A stretch of 64,000 nt of DNA, taken from contig NC_068928.1 of NCBI RefSeq assembly GCF_023091745.1, forward strand, positions 13,224,001 through 13,288,000, read 5' to 3'. Origin of the DNA: Budorcas taxicolor. Its lineage: Eukaryota; Chordata; Mammalia; Artiodactyla; Bovidae. The translations under genes were made by a program, and so were the position numbers. The notes beneath the pieces are model-generated. The model did no database searches. It was given only the letters and a program-made list of their open reading frames with translations, and was not told the origin of the DNA. Shown here one piece after another: positions 11,778 to 22,189 of this stretch. Position 1 is the first letter of the stretch. Each line of letters opens with the position of its first letter.

Positions 11778-11783
11778 GCAAGC
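11778..11783 (+). promoter_or_regulatory. AATF: Non-canonical GC splice donor (AAG|GCAAGC)
   Basis: The base after the intron's first G is C rather than T. The flanking context (AAG before, AAG after the GC) is otherwise a close match to U1, as is typical of functional GC donors. The partner acceptor is the AG at 12300-12301, giving a 524-base intron. If the intron is not removed, translation continues for 17 codons to TGA at 11829-11831. A plain GT donor (AGC|GTGGGT) begins at 11784 and stays in frame. Confidence 0.85.
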
Positions 11784-12301
11784 GTGGGTGCCTGTGTGTG
11801 TGTGAGTGTGAGGCAGGTCGTGGCAACCTGAAGCAGCTGTGAGAAATTGGAGCTACAGCTCTCTTATATGGATGATGCCTTGATGTGGTAGTCATCCGTC
11901 ATTTCTGTGGAAAAATTTACTGAACTCCTACCACTGAGGTTTATACCATTCAGGCGTGGGTTTTCAACTTTATTAGTGAAGAGTGTTTTAAGTCTAGAAA
12001 TGGTGGCCTTGTAAGTGTTGGAAAAACAAAATACCTTAAAGAAACGGATTTTACCACAATTAATATTAAAGGAGCAGAAGTTAATCTCTGGGTATAGGAA
12101 AGTAATGTAACCTGCTTAAGACTAATTTTTAATTTTTTCCTGAGAACAATCACAGCCATTCACACACTCAGCCTTTAACTGAAAGTCCTTCCTGGAAAGA
12201 GGATTGTCTGTGTCTGCTGACACAGAAAGATAGAGAAACCAACGTCGCTGGCTTCTGCAGAGACTTTGTGCGTTATCTGACACTGGTTGATATTGTTGCA
12301 G

Positions 12302-12466
12302 GGTTTTGGTGCCTTTGAACGCTCAATCTTGACTCAGATCGATCATATTCTGATGGACAAAGAAAGATTACTTCGAAGGACACAGACCAAGCGTTCTGTC
12401 TACCGAGTTCTTGGCAAACCTGAGCCAGCAGTCCAGCCTGTCCCAGAGAGTTTGCCAGGACAGCCG
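12302..12466 (+). CDS. AATF: AATF exon: central conserved region (ILTQIDHIL)
   Basis: This 165-base exon has exactly 55 codons (phase 0 at both ends), acceptor AG at 12300-12301 and donor GTAAGG at 12467. The translation starts GFGAFERSILTQIDHILMDK and continues through ERLLRRTQTKRSVYRVLGKP to a Pro-rich end (EPAVQPVPESLPGQP). The first half is among the best conserved parts of the family. The basic, predicted helical middle (KERLLRRTQTKR) links it to the variable Pro/Glu-rich segment before the TRAUB domain. Read-through into the following intron stops after six codons. Following intron: 1636 bases. Confidence 0.96.
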
Positions 12467-13136
12467 GTAAGGACTGATGCATGGTGATTATGGGAGCAGT
12501 TCCTAAAGGAGGCTAATTAACTGGACGATCTGCTCACCTCCTTGTAGTATTCCTTGGGGTATAAGACATAAACAAAAGAAAGGGGGGGAGTGGGAAAGCA
12601 CTGCTTTGTTTGAGAAACTGAGATGATTTGGGAGGGGAAAGTTTTTAAAAAATGAAGCCACTGGGGCACAGTTCTTGAGGTGCTAGCCTACTGTGTTACC
12701 CATTTGCCTGGCCAAGAAATAAAGCCACTCTTTCTCCTAAACAAAAAATAATAATGAATAAAGCTATTAGTAACTTGTGTATAGCCTTCTCTTAATTTTG
12801 AGTTTGATATGAGTCTGGTCATGGAAGCATTTGTAATTCAGTTTTTAAAATTCAGTTTTAAAGCTGCTTCTTTAGAAGCACTAATATTGAGTTGAGTGTG
12901 TACTTTAGGCTTTCCTTTGCATGCTTATATGCTCCAGGAAAGGATCCAGAATTGGAATAGGCAGATTCTTCTGTCTGAAGGAAACTCTTTTATTTATAGT
13001 AGAATTATATACTTAATATGTATTTCTTAAGTTCAGAAGAATTTTAAATGAAAAGTAAAATTCCCCTAGTCTGAAAATTTCACTCCGTAGGTTTAACCAA
13101 TGTTCGTAGTTGTAACAAGCTTTTAGGTGTTTTCTA

Positions 13137-13167
13137 CACAGACACAGACAGACACACACACACCCAC
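13137..13167. repeat. Imperfect (AC)n tract
   Basis: Interrupted CA repeats (acacagacacagacagacac and on) lie next to a CHR SINE. Confidence 0.8.
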
Positions 13168-13209
13168 ACACATATATAACACATACGCTTTCATAAAAAT
13201 ACAGTTTTT

Positions 13210-13335
13210 AGAACTTTGCTGTTGGCCCAGTGGTTGAGACCCCATGCTCCCAATGCAGTGGGCATGGGTTCGATCCCTGGTTGGGGAGCTAAGATCCCAC
13301 ATAGCCTGCACGGCATGGCCAAAACAACAACAACA
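13210..13335 (+). mobile_element. CHR-type tRNA-Glu SINE
   Basis: The head (ttgctgttggcccagtggtt), a perfect ggttcgatccctggttgggg region and an aacaacaacaac tail mark a sense-strand CHR-1-like element. Confidence 0.88.
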
Positions 13336-13360
13336 AAAGTCTATTTTTTTAAACTAAATG

Positions 13361-13500
13361 GGATGGATATATATATATGTATATAAATATATAAATTATA
13401 TATAAAATCTTTCATGTTTGGTTCATGTTTGGGAACACATGTAAGAATTAAAGATTTTAAAATTAAAAAAATAAAAAAATAAAAAAAATAAAATAAAATC
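13361..13500. repeat. AT- and A-rich simple sequence
   Basis: An alternating AT tract (13365-13405) is followed by an A-rich segment with taaaataaaaaaa-like units (13460-13498). Confidence 0.8.
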
Positions 13501-14060
13501 TTACAGCTTTCTAAATTATTCTAGGTATTTTTCCAGGCTGTTACATAGAGATCTACCTCATTTTTTCTAATGGCTATAGTATCCCATTTTATGGATGTGT
13601 ACTACAATTTATTTGAACAGTGGATATGTATGTTTTCTCTAGTTTTAGAAACAGTGCTATCAGAAACATTCCTGAGCATTTATATATTTTTGTTTTCATG
13701 TGAACATGTGGATACACTTCTAGAAGTGGAAATATTAAAGAGAATATGTATTTTAAATTCTGATAGATGTTGTAAAATTGCCTCAAAAAGGCTGCTGTAT
13801 TTTCCATTACTGAAGATTGCCTGTTTTAGAGGTGAAAAATGGTGTTTTTTCATCTCAATTTGCATGTATTAGAATGAGATTAAATATATTTTCATATAAC
13901 CATTGAGCATTTGTGTTTTTTTCTGTCAAGTGCCTATTAATGTTTTGCCCATTTTTCAACGGCATTATTTTTGTTCTTTAATTGTAAGAGCTCTTTATAT
14001 CTTAAGGAAGATGGTGCTTTTACAGTTCTACACGTTCTTTATAGTCACTGCATTACTTTG
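13500..14060 (-). mobile_element. Old L1 3'-end fragment
   Basis: The phrases ctatcagaaacattcctgag, cacttctagaagtggaaata and ttgtaaaattgcctcaaaaa follow the reverse complement of old L1 ORF2/3'-UTR sequence. The fragment ends about 40 bases before an AATF exon. Confidence 0.65.
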
Positions 14061-14102
14061 GCAACCTCATTGGGATTCACTCTTTCCTTCTCGTGGATGT
14101 AG

Positions 14103-14186
14103 GAGATCCTTCCTGAGGCCCCTGCTAATGCCCACCTGAAGGACTTGGATGAAGAAATCTTTGATGATGATGACTTTTATCACCAG
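14103..14186 (+). CDS. AATF: AATF exon: start of the TRAUB domain (FDDDDFYHQ)
   Basis: This 84-base exon has 28 codons (phase 0 at both ends), acceptor AG at 14101-14102 and donor GTATGA at 14187. It encodes EILPEAPANAHLKDLDEEIF followed by DDDDFYHQ. The run of four Asp followed by FYHQ is the signature opening of the C-terminal TRAUB domain shared by AATF and yeast Bfr2, a component of the small-subunit processome. The donor (CAG|GTATGA) is weaker than the GTAAGG donors upstream and faces the longest intron in the window (26,713 bases). Confidence 0.96.
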
Positions 14187-16271
14187 GTATGATTTTTACT
14201 CTCTTTTCTTTTGTTATAAATGAGGCATTAACATTTTAAGACACCTGATAGAATTCTGTGACCTAAAGGGTAGCCATCGTACTTCGGAAGGATAGAGTCA
14301 GACAGGGTTTCTGAACATGTACTCAGAATCAACTTGCTGTGTAGTTCTAGATGTGTTACTTTGCTTTTATAGTTTTCCTTCTGAAATGAAAATAGCTACA
14401 GCTTCTTTGTTAGTTGTTACAGAGTATAAGTTATTATAGAGCAGTTTCAGTGTCTTTGCATCAGATGATTTATTCTCTCTCAGCCACTTTTGATGATGTT
14501 CCTGGAGGATTTATTTTTTGTTTGGTTTCTTGTCCTGTTACTAGTAGGTAAGGACATGGAGTTGAAAGGCCAGGATCCCAGAATTCTTGAACTGCACTTC
14601 TGCTTCTGTCATACTACATCTCTTCTCTTAAAACGTTCTTGTGTGTGCATGTTCAAATCAGTTAAGTACGTACGGAGGTTGTCTGCTGCTGTTGATTATA
14701 ATAATAGCGTAGCGCTTTGAAGACAGAAGGAATTGCTAGAGGTTGAAATCTAGTCCAGTTCTCAGTGTCTCCTCGCAGTCATTCCCCCTGCTCTTGCCCT
14801 GCCCCTGCCACCTGCTGCTCTTTCTGATGATGGTTGTACTATCAAGGTAGACTAAACATCTGGGCTATTCTAAAGAACTAAAATAATTTCCTCTAATCCT
14901 GGGTCTCTTTTATCAGTTATTCATCTTAATGAGACGTGCTGTAGGCTGTCCCCTCTCTAGCTCTGGAGAGTCACGGATGCTGTTCAGTTTTGGTTGAGTC
15001 ATTATTTGTCACAGTGATCTTTGTTAACTTTTATGGAAGACTTTTCAAATGCTTGTTGGAGGTGTAGCCATAATGACAGTCCTGTGCAATATATGGAAGT
15101 ACGAAGGAAGGAACATAGGAAAACTATACTGCGAAGAAAGTAGAAAAAGTGATTCTGTATTGAGGAAACCTCTGGTTTTGCCCTAACAAAGAGAGAGATT
15201 TTTTTAAATTTATCTTGCTGTTCACTCTGATGTTCCATAAAATTATTGCTGTGTGTCTTAAAAGTAATGATGAGTGGGTAGAGGCAAGAGGATTGGTGTG
15301 TGGCCCCAGGTGTTCCCAGTCAGAGGTCTTGATTCTTTTTTCCTTTTTTTCTATTATTATGTCCATTTGTCAAAAGAGTGGGGAACTCTGTTTTGCTCTA
15401 CAATGTATGAGAGAGTATCCGACATGGGATACTAATGCTGTGTGAGTGTGTGAGATCATGGGAGACAATCCAGAATGTTCCAGTCTTCATTAATTGAAGT
15501 GTACATTGTTCGATAGAAAGTGCATCATAAATTAAATAGGCCTAATGAAATAAACTGAAATTACTGGGGGAAGCTGCTTCCACTGGCAATCCTCAGTCTG
15601 AAAGATTTTTTTTTTTTTTGGCCTGGAGGTCTGCTTAAAAAGAAATAGCATTACTTGATTGGCCCTTCATCCCAATTAATAATTTTAACTTCGATAAATT
15701 CTGATTTCAGTTATGACTAGTCACATCTTCGCTTTTCCCCTTGCTGGTTAATTGGGGTGCTGGGGTTAATCTAAATTAAAACTTAAACTAATAGAGGTCA
15801 GCGAGGCAGCTGAAACACCTGAGTGAAACAAATGGGGCTGCCAGGCACAACTTTATCTTGGCTGTTTCCCAAGAGGGAAGTGGCAGCAAATTGGAGTTGT
15901 TTCAGCCTTCTGTAAAGGTGAGTGATGGGTGACACTTGTTAATGTACAGCATCTCCGGAAGCATTCCAGATTGCTTTGCTGCCGCACCAACTGCTGCCAT
16001 CCACGCACAGTCAGTAGGAACTGGACCAGTTGCCAACATCTGGCAGCACAGCAAGGAATGGGTGCAAGGCTTGAAACCCCGCAGATTCTAAATATGGTGC
16101 TTAGAAGTGTGCAGGCTTTAATCACTTACCACTCTTTGGCAGCAGGCTACGACAGCTTATCCCAGCCTCGTACATCACAGTCGACATCTGCTGAGCCGCC
16201 AGGCAGCTGCACATTCATTTTCTTTTCTTGCCTTTTCTCTTTGCCTCCTATTCCTCTTCTTCTTCGCACTA

Positions 16272-16309
16272 CCCACCCCCCCACTTCCCCTCCCCCTAGT
16301 CCCACCCCC
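16272..16309 (-). other. G-quadruplex-type motif (C-rich on + strand)
   Basis: On the - strand there are six G runs (5, 3, 5, 4, 7 and 3) separated by loops of 1-4 bases within 38 bases. This satisfies the usual four-run G3+ rule with room to spare. It lies in a long pyrimidine-rich stretch (16215-16340) of a repeat-poor part of the intron. Confidence 0.7.
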
Positions 16310-17099
16310 TGCCTCCCTTCAGTTTTCCTCCCCCTCCCCCAATATGCTTCTTGGGAGAGATGATCTGTAAAGATTACCGCTTCATTGTGTGCAAGTAATT
16401 GTGGTGATGCCAGGCCCTTGACAGACACAACGTAGCACCTGTTCTGCTGACCTGGTTAATTTCTTCTGTTGAGTGGGATTTACCAGAGATTGGAGCTGAA
16501 GCCAATTCAATGATAAGGCTAAAGAAAATGGCTGTATGTTTTCTGTCACCTCCCAATTAAATTGGCTTCATAAAGTGCTTTCCTTTATTTGTCAGGGTGG
16601 TAAGCCTGAGCTAAGTGTTGCATTCAGAAGTGGTACAATGTATTACAATGGGCCTGTGAGTTTTCATTTGTGTTTTTTGATGCCGTTGGTTGTTTGGAAG
16701 AGCTTGGTGGTGAATATAATAACGTTTCGCCTTTTTTTTTTTAACCATACTTGAAGCCAGACTCTTTGGGTCCATGTTTTGTAAGGAAGAGATTATAGCC
16801 ACATTGAATTTTAATGTTTCATTGTAAGGGTTTAAAGGCTTACTTGGTTAAGTCATGTGTCTCGAGGCTGTGTAAATGCCCTCACCACTGAGAATGGTGT
16901 TCAGGGTCAGAACGCGCAACACAGACACACTCACTCTCTTTGTTTCATAATGGGCCTTAAATTACTACAACTTAAAAAATATGTCTGTGTTATTTAATAA
17001 AGGTACATGCGAGTGTGTATGTGTGTGTATAAGCAAATACATATGGAGTATGTGTGGAGAGGACTGGAGAGTATCAGATACTGTAATGGTACTTTTTTT

Positions 17100-17200
17100 G
17101 AGCTGAAAAGAACCTCACAATAATGAGTCCCTGAGACATTAAGTAACTTCCTGAAAGTCACATACTAGTACTTGATCCAAGATTTTTTAGGCCAAGCCCT
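17100..17200 (-). repeat. Weak MIR fragment
   Basis: The phrases gacattaagtaacttcctga and aagtcacatactagtacttg resemble the reverse complement of MIR. Confidence 0.4.
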
Positions 17201-17961
17201 GTTCTTCCCATACCTTTGTTTCTTAAATATTTCATTTGTGAGCCACAGGAAGACTTCACTATAGTATTATGCTTTTCATTTTGTAAATAACTGAGCTTCA
17301 TTTTCTCAGAACCAGAAGAAACATTATGTTGTGTTAGAAAGTAATTTTTTTTTCCCTTTGAAGGCAAATGATTTATTGAACTCCTGGTTTCTTAACAATT
17401 CTAATGAAAAAAATTAACCTTCTAGTTGTGTTCCTGATTTGTTTGGAGTTGCTGAAAGCCCAGAATGTACCTATTGGTGACCATTTTAGGAGGGAAACTG
17501 TTCACAGGCTTCAAACATTGCTGAGTTCTCACTTGCTGGTGGGATCAGCTCGCATCTGGCTCAGTTGTTGTTAGAGTTCATCCCTAGAGATTATTTCATA
17601 AAATATGAAAGTTACAAATGACCATGAAGGAAGAGCCATGTTTTCAGTGTCTATTGTTCATTTTCATGATCCCGTTTGCAACTTTTTTTTTTTGACATTA
17701 AGTGCTTTTAAGGTATGTTGTCTATTTTGCCATTTAAAGTTGATTTTTGACTCGATAGGCCTGAGTTCTCAAAGAGCGGAGGAAGGACTAATGTTTACTG
17801 AACACTAGTAACGTGCCAGCTCCTGGACTGATTAGACAGGTACTTGATTCATGTCTTCATTTCATCCTCCCGAGATCTCCAGGTTGAGCTGTGACTGCAC
17901 TTAGCAATAAGCTATAAAGTGACTGTAAAGTGACTGGGTGTTTTTAAAGCATTAAAAAGAA

Positions 17962-18145
17962 TTTTTTTTTTAATTAATTATTGCTGCCCACAGGCTTTCT
18001 CTAGTTGCAGTGAGCGGGAGCTGCTCTCCAGTTGTGGCGTGTGGACTCCTCGCGGTGGCTCCTGGCACGGAGCACAGGCTCTGCGTGTGCAGGCTTCAGC
18101 TGCAGCGTGTGGCCTCTGGAGCGCGGGCTCAATGGCGGTGGCGCC
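17962..18145 (-). mobile_element. CHR-2-type SINE, head missing
   Basis: Tail at 17962-17978, then a body with gtggcgtgtggactcctcgc and cagcgtgtggcctctggagc. The tRNA-like head expected on the right is absent, and the body is GC-rich with several CpGs. Confidence 0.75.
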
Positions 18146-18698
18146 CCGGCCAGTGACTGGGTTTGTTCTTTTCATAGCCGAGACCTCAGACTAGTTTCTT
18201 GTCACCTCGTGAAGTATTTTGCTCTGAAAGGACTAATTGAACTTAGATAGTGACAGGTCGATACCTGGATTTCTGAGGGTTCATTAGGATTTTGTATGTT
18301 GCTTCTAACTCCGTTTAGTTTTGATCTGGTTTGTCCTGTCACTTTGAATTTAACCAAGAGCATCTGGAGAAAGGCGTAATAGGTTCTGTTCTTTTGGTGA
18401 CCACTTTGATGGGTTAAATTTCTCCTTTTATCTGCCATCAGAACATGTCTATAGCTGACCCTGCCACATGCTGGACATTTGTGTCTAAGACATTTGATAA
18501 TGTCATAAACAAGTAATTACTAATTCGGTGAACTATTAAAAGTCGATAATGTTAAGAAATAGAGAAGAGGCAAGCTTTCTGACAGGGTCGTTTACTTTAG
18601 TTAAATTGGTGAGTGATTAATATGGACGGCTGATAGGGTGGCTTTAATTGTATGCATTTAGATCATAGTGTGAATAAGGGATGTGTAAGGCCATTCCT

Positions 18699-18971
18699 GG
18701 GAGAAGGCAATGGCACCCCACTCCAGTACTCCTGCCTAGAAAATCCCATGGACAGAGGAGCCTGGTAGGCTGCAGTCCATGGGGTCGATGAGGGTCAGAC
18801 ACGACTGAGCGACTTCACTTTCACTTTTCACTTTCATGAATTGGAGAAGGAAATGGCAACCCAGTCCAGAATTCTTGCCTGGTGGATCCCAGGGACGGGA
18901 GAGCCTAGTGGGCTGCCGTCTGTGGGGTCACACAGAGTCGGACACGACTGAAGTGACTTAGCAGCAGTAGC
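18699..18971 (+). mobile_element. Bov-A2 SINE with perfect target-site duplication
   Basis: Two Bov-A monomers (18699-18815 and 18842-18965) are joined by a cacttttcactttcatg linker. The 12-base direct repeat aaggccattcct occurs at 18687-18698 and 18972-18983, immediately outside the element. Confidence 0.93.
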
Positions 18972-20278
18972 AAGGCCATTCCTACGGTTAACGGCCATAC
19001 AGCGTTCTTGTTGGCATGTGTCTTTCCAGTGATTCGGTTGATGGCTGAGAATATGCTTTAAAGTTTGATTTGAACCTACTCCTTTTAATTTGTTGCTGGA
19101 AAACAGATCTGTTCTGTTCAGAGCAGTATTTCATTTTTAGTTTGACTTTGAGATGTTGCTGCTATTGGAGATGTGGATAGTGTTTCTTAAAAGTTTGATA
19201 AAATTTATTATATGTATATCTTCTTGGTGACTTTAAAGAGGATGTATATAGGAAGTGCATAATTTTGAAAACTGAAATTATGGTTGAAGTTAGAGCAGAG
19301 AGTTAATCAGTTAGGTTTCTTAAGATGTAATAAAGGAGTTAAAAAAAAAACCCAAACAAATATCAGTGTCTAATTAAACCCCAGTTTTAATAATTACAAG
19401 ATTATGTTTTGAATCTATGCAAGAATTTTATTTGAGATACATTCTAGTTTTTTTGTTGCCATTGTTTGTCTGTCAGTGTTTAGTCCCAAAGATAGTGTCA
19501 ATATCGACATTTGATATCCAGCGTGGGCTTGCTATTATGGAGCCTGCACACACAAAAGCCACATTTTAAATGCAAGGTCGAGCAATTTCATCAAACAGCA
19601 GCGTCAAGGGAAGGCACACACGACTGGCCCTCGTTTCTTTCAGTTCTCTTGCTTTAAAAAAACACCGGAGCATGACTTTGGTTCTACTGCTTCGTGTAGA
19701 CAAAGGTAAAACCTGAGAACAAAGCCTAAAACAGGCTCCACTTGATGGAGCCAGCTAGGAAAGAAAGAAGAATTGGCCTCAAACCATCGAAGAAACTTTT
19801 CACATGCAGGTGGTCCCGTAGTAGTTTACTAGGCAAATATGTGGCCAAAATTGCCTTTTCTATACTAATATAATGTTAAACCCAGTGTCAGTTAGACACA
19901 GGGTTCCAGCAGTGTTTGAGTAGACTCCAGTGAAGAGTTTGGCACTTTAGAAAAGGGGCCACTACCTGTTCACCAAACTGGGCCTGGTATCGTCTTGTTT
20001 TTAAATTATATTCAGTGTATGTGGCTCCTTAAAGCTTTACTTTAAAAGTAAATTACAGGGACAGTGACTTAGCATAAAAGGGGGAGTTAAAAAACAGCTT
20101 CAAAAATTATGTGTATTGTAGATCTAGCATAGAACCTACTGCTCTGAAGTTAGATAGTGTCTCTGAAAATTGTCCATTCCAAACTGTCTTTATACTAGAG
20201 CCTAGGGGACTCGGGTGGGATCGTCTCATCTTTAGACACTGAAATCCAGGTGCTGTTGGTCCACGTTTGATTTTCTTA

Positions 20279-20531
20279 TTTAGTTATTTATTTACGTATG
20301 GCTGCCCTGGGTCTTGGTTGTGGTTGGTGGGCTTCTCATTGCAGTGGCTTCTCTAGTTCTGGGGCCACGGGATCTAGGTGCGGGGGCTTTAGTAGTTGCA
20401 GCATGCAGGCTCAGTAGTTGTGGCGCATGGGTTTAGTTGCTCTGAGGCATGTGGGATCTTCCCCGACCAGGGATTGAACCTGTGTCCCTTGAACTGGCAG
20501 GCAGATTCTTGACCACCAGCGAAGTCCCTGA
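20279..20531 (-). mobile_element. CHR-2-type SINE, full length
   Basis: It runs from ttatttatttacgtatggct through cagtggcttctctagttctg and ccagggattgaacc to accaccagcgaagtccctg, the complete reverse complement of a CHR-2 element. Confidence 0.88.
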
Positions 20532-20772
20532 CTTTCTAGCATATTATGCTGCCTTTTGACCTGACACACTTAAAAGTCCATTTGAGTGTTTTCAGATTCG
20601 TAACTGTTTAGGAAACTGAAGATCCAGTGTGTGTGTTCACACTGTGACAGTTCAGATGAGTCACTTTCATGCGGTTATGCGCTTCATTCACTAATTGCTA
20701 TACCAGATGCTAGTTTTACAATGACTAAGAAGACAAACCCCTGCCTGAGGAATTGTGTCATCTAATGAGAGC

Positions 20773-20968
20773 AGAAGTGAAAGTCACTCAGTCATATCTG
20801 ACTCTTTACAACCGCATGGACTGTAGCCCGCCAGGTTCCTCTGCAGGCAAGAAAACAAGAGTGGGTAGCCATTCCCTTTTCCAGGGGATCTTCCCAACCC
20901 AGGGGTCGAACCTGGGTCTCCTGCATTGCAGGTGGATTCTGTAAGGTCTGAGCCACCAGGGGGAGTCC
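20773..20968 (-). mobile_element. Bov-tA SINE with small internal deletion
   Basis: It runs from gaaagtcactcagtcatatc to gagccaccagggggagtcc. The usual gtccatgggattctc segment is shortened to ttcctctgcaggcaag. Confidence 0.88.
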
Positions 20969-21107
20969 TAACAAGAGCAAAGTTCTCAATTTTGTAGTCA
21001 TATAGCTCCTCTTTCAGAGTATGACTTTAATAAAATTTAAATGAAGAAAATAAATGGTGCACGAGAGCAATCAGGTCCTTGATATGAAAACATTCATATA
21101 GCTAAGA

Positions 21108-21250
21108 CTGAGCTCCCAATGCAGGGGGCCTGGGTTCGATCCCTGGTCAGAGAACTAGATCCTACGTGCCGAACTAAGAGTTCACATTCCGCAACTAAAA
21201 ATCCTTCATGCCACTGCTAAGACCTGGCACAGCCAAATAAATAAATAATG
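21108..21250 (+). mobile_element. CHR-type SINE, head truncated
   Basis: It begins within the head at gctcccaatgcagggggcct, includes ggttcgatccctggtcagag, and ends in an aataaataaataatg tail. Confidence 0.8.
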
Positions 21251-21773
21251 ATTAAACAAAACCAAACCATGTAGTTCCATATAGTGCTTTCTTATCACAA
21301 ATGTGCCTCACATACTTGTTGGCACACAGGTTTTTCTCTCAACAGACTCCTAATTCCTTAAGTCATGTCTCAGTAACTTGTAAAAGACCCTGAGACATGC
21401 TGTTAGATTTTCCAAGAATTTAGTGATTTTTAGAAGCCAGTATTGCAAATCTGATATCCACTGAAACTTATTTCAGGTTAGAGGAGCCTTCAGGGAGATA
21501 CTGCTTTGGGAAAGATCCCTGATCTTCCCCTTGCTTACAGCAAGTAATAAAAACCTTCCTACTCCTGGCCGGAGGCGGAGGGGAGAGCATTCAGGTTGGT
21601 GATAGGTATTTAAATGTTCATTTTGCCGTAGCCTACCTCTGTGTTTTTAAAAAAATGTTCTGTAATAAAAAGTTGAGAAGTAAAGTCTTTCAGATTTCTT
21701 TCTTCCTTCCATTAATTGATTCAGCAAATATGTGAGTATCAACTATGTATTTATCGAGTAACTGTTGTTTTAG

Positions 21774-21955
21774 GCTGTGCTATCTGATGCGGTAGCCACT
21801 GGCCACATGTAGCTAGCTATTTAAATTTCAGTTGTAGCTAATTAATTAAAATAAAGTTGAAAATTCAGCCTGTCAGTCATGCTAGTCACGTATCAAGAAC
21901 TGTAGCCACATGTGCTAGGGGCTGTTGTACTGGACAATGCAAATATCAAACATTT
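21774..21955. mobile_element. Non-autonomous DNA transposon of a MER (hAT-like) type
   Basis: Imperfect inverted ends (ctgtgctatctgatgcggtag at the left, ctgttgtactggacaatgc at the right) flank phrases like gccactggccacatgtagct. The same family appears at 49821-50437. I am sure it is an old dispersed element but not of its exact name. Confidence 0.5.
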
Positions 21956-21968
21956 ACATCATCACAGA

Positions 21969-22174
21969 GGCTTCCCAGGTGGCTCAGTGGTAAAGAATCC
22001 CCCTGCCAAGACAAGAGACTTGGGTTCAATTCCCGGGTCAGAAAGTGCCCCAGGAGAAGGAAATGCCAACCCACTCTAGTATTCTTGCCTGGGAAATCCC
22101 TTTGGGCAGAGGATCCTGGCAGGCCGCAGTCCATGGGGTCACAGAGAGTCAGACAGGACTGAGCTCACGCACAC
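21969..22174 (+). mobile_element. Bov-tA SINE with perfect target-site duplication
   Basis: It runs from gcttcccaggtggctcagtg to caggactgagctcacg plus a short CA tail. The 13-base repeat acatcatcacaga is present at 21956-21968 and 22175-22187. Confidence 0.93.
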
Positions 22175-22189
22175 ACATCATCACAGAAA

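Larger units (their letters stand above)
12467..14102 (+). other. AATF: AATF intron with CHR SINE and old L1 fragment
   Basis: The intron is 1636 bases, GT-AG. It contains an imperfect CA tract (13137-13167), a + strand CHR SINE (13210-13335), AT- and A-rich simple sequence (13361-13500) and an old L1 3'-end fragment on the - strand (about 13500-14060) reaching almost to the acceptor. Nothing recognisable is seen in 12470-13130. Confidence 0.8.

Noticed and set aside
11784..11789. GTGGGT taken as the real donor instead of the GC at 11778
   Set aside because: It would insert Ala-Ser between GKLGK and GFGAF, a junction strongly conserved in AATF as I know it; kept only as a possible alternative site.
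11403..11831. 142-codon ORF taken as a first exon with its own start codon
   Set aside because: The upstream part is CHR SINE and intron; only 11570-11777 is AATF coding sequence.
16147..16428. Overlapping ORFs of 93 and 144 codons on opposite strands around 15929-16428
   Set aside because: Low-complexity pyrimidine/purine tract gives open frames by chance; the translations (runs of Gly/Arg or Pro/Ser) match no family I know.
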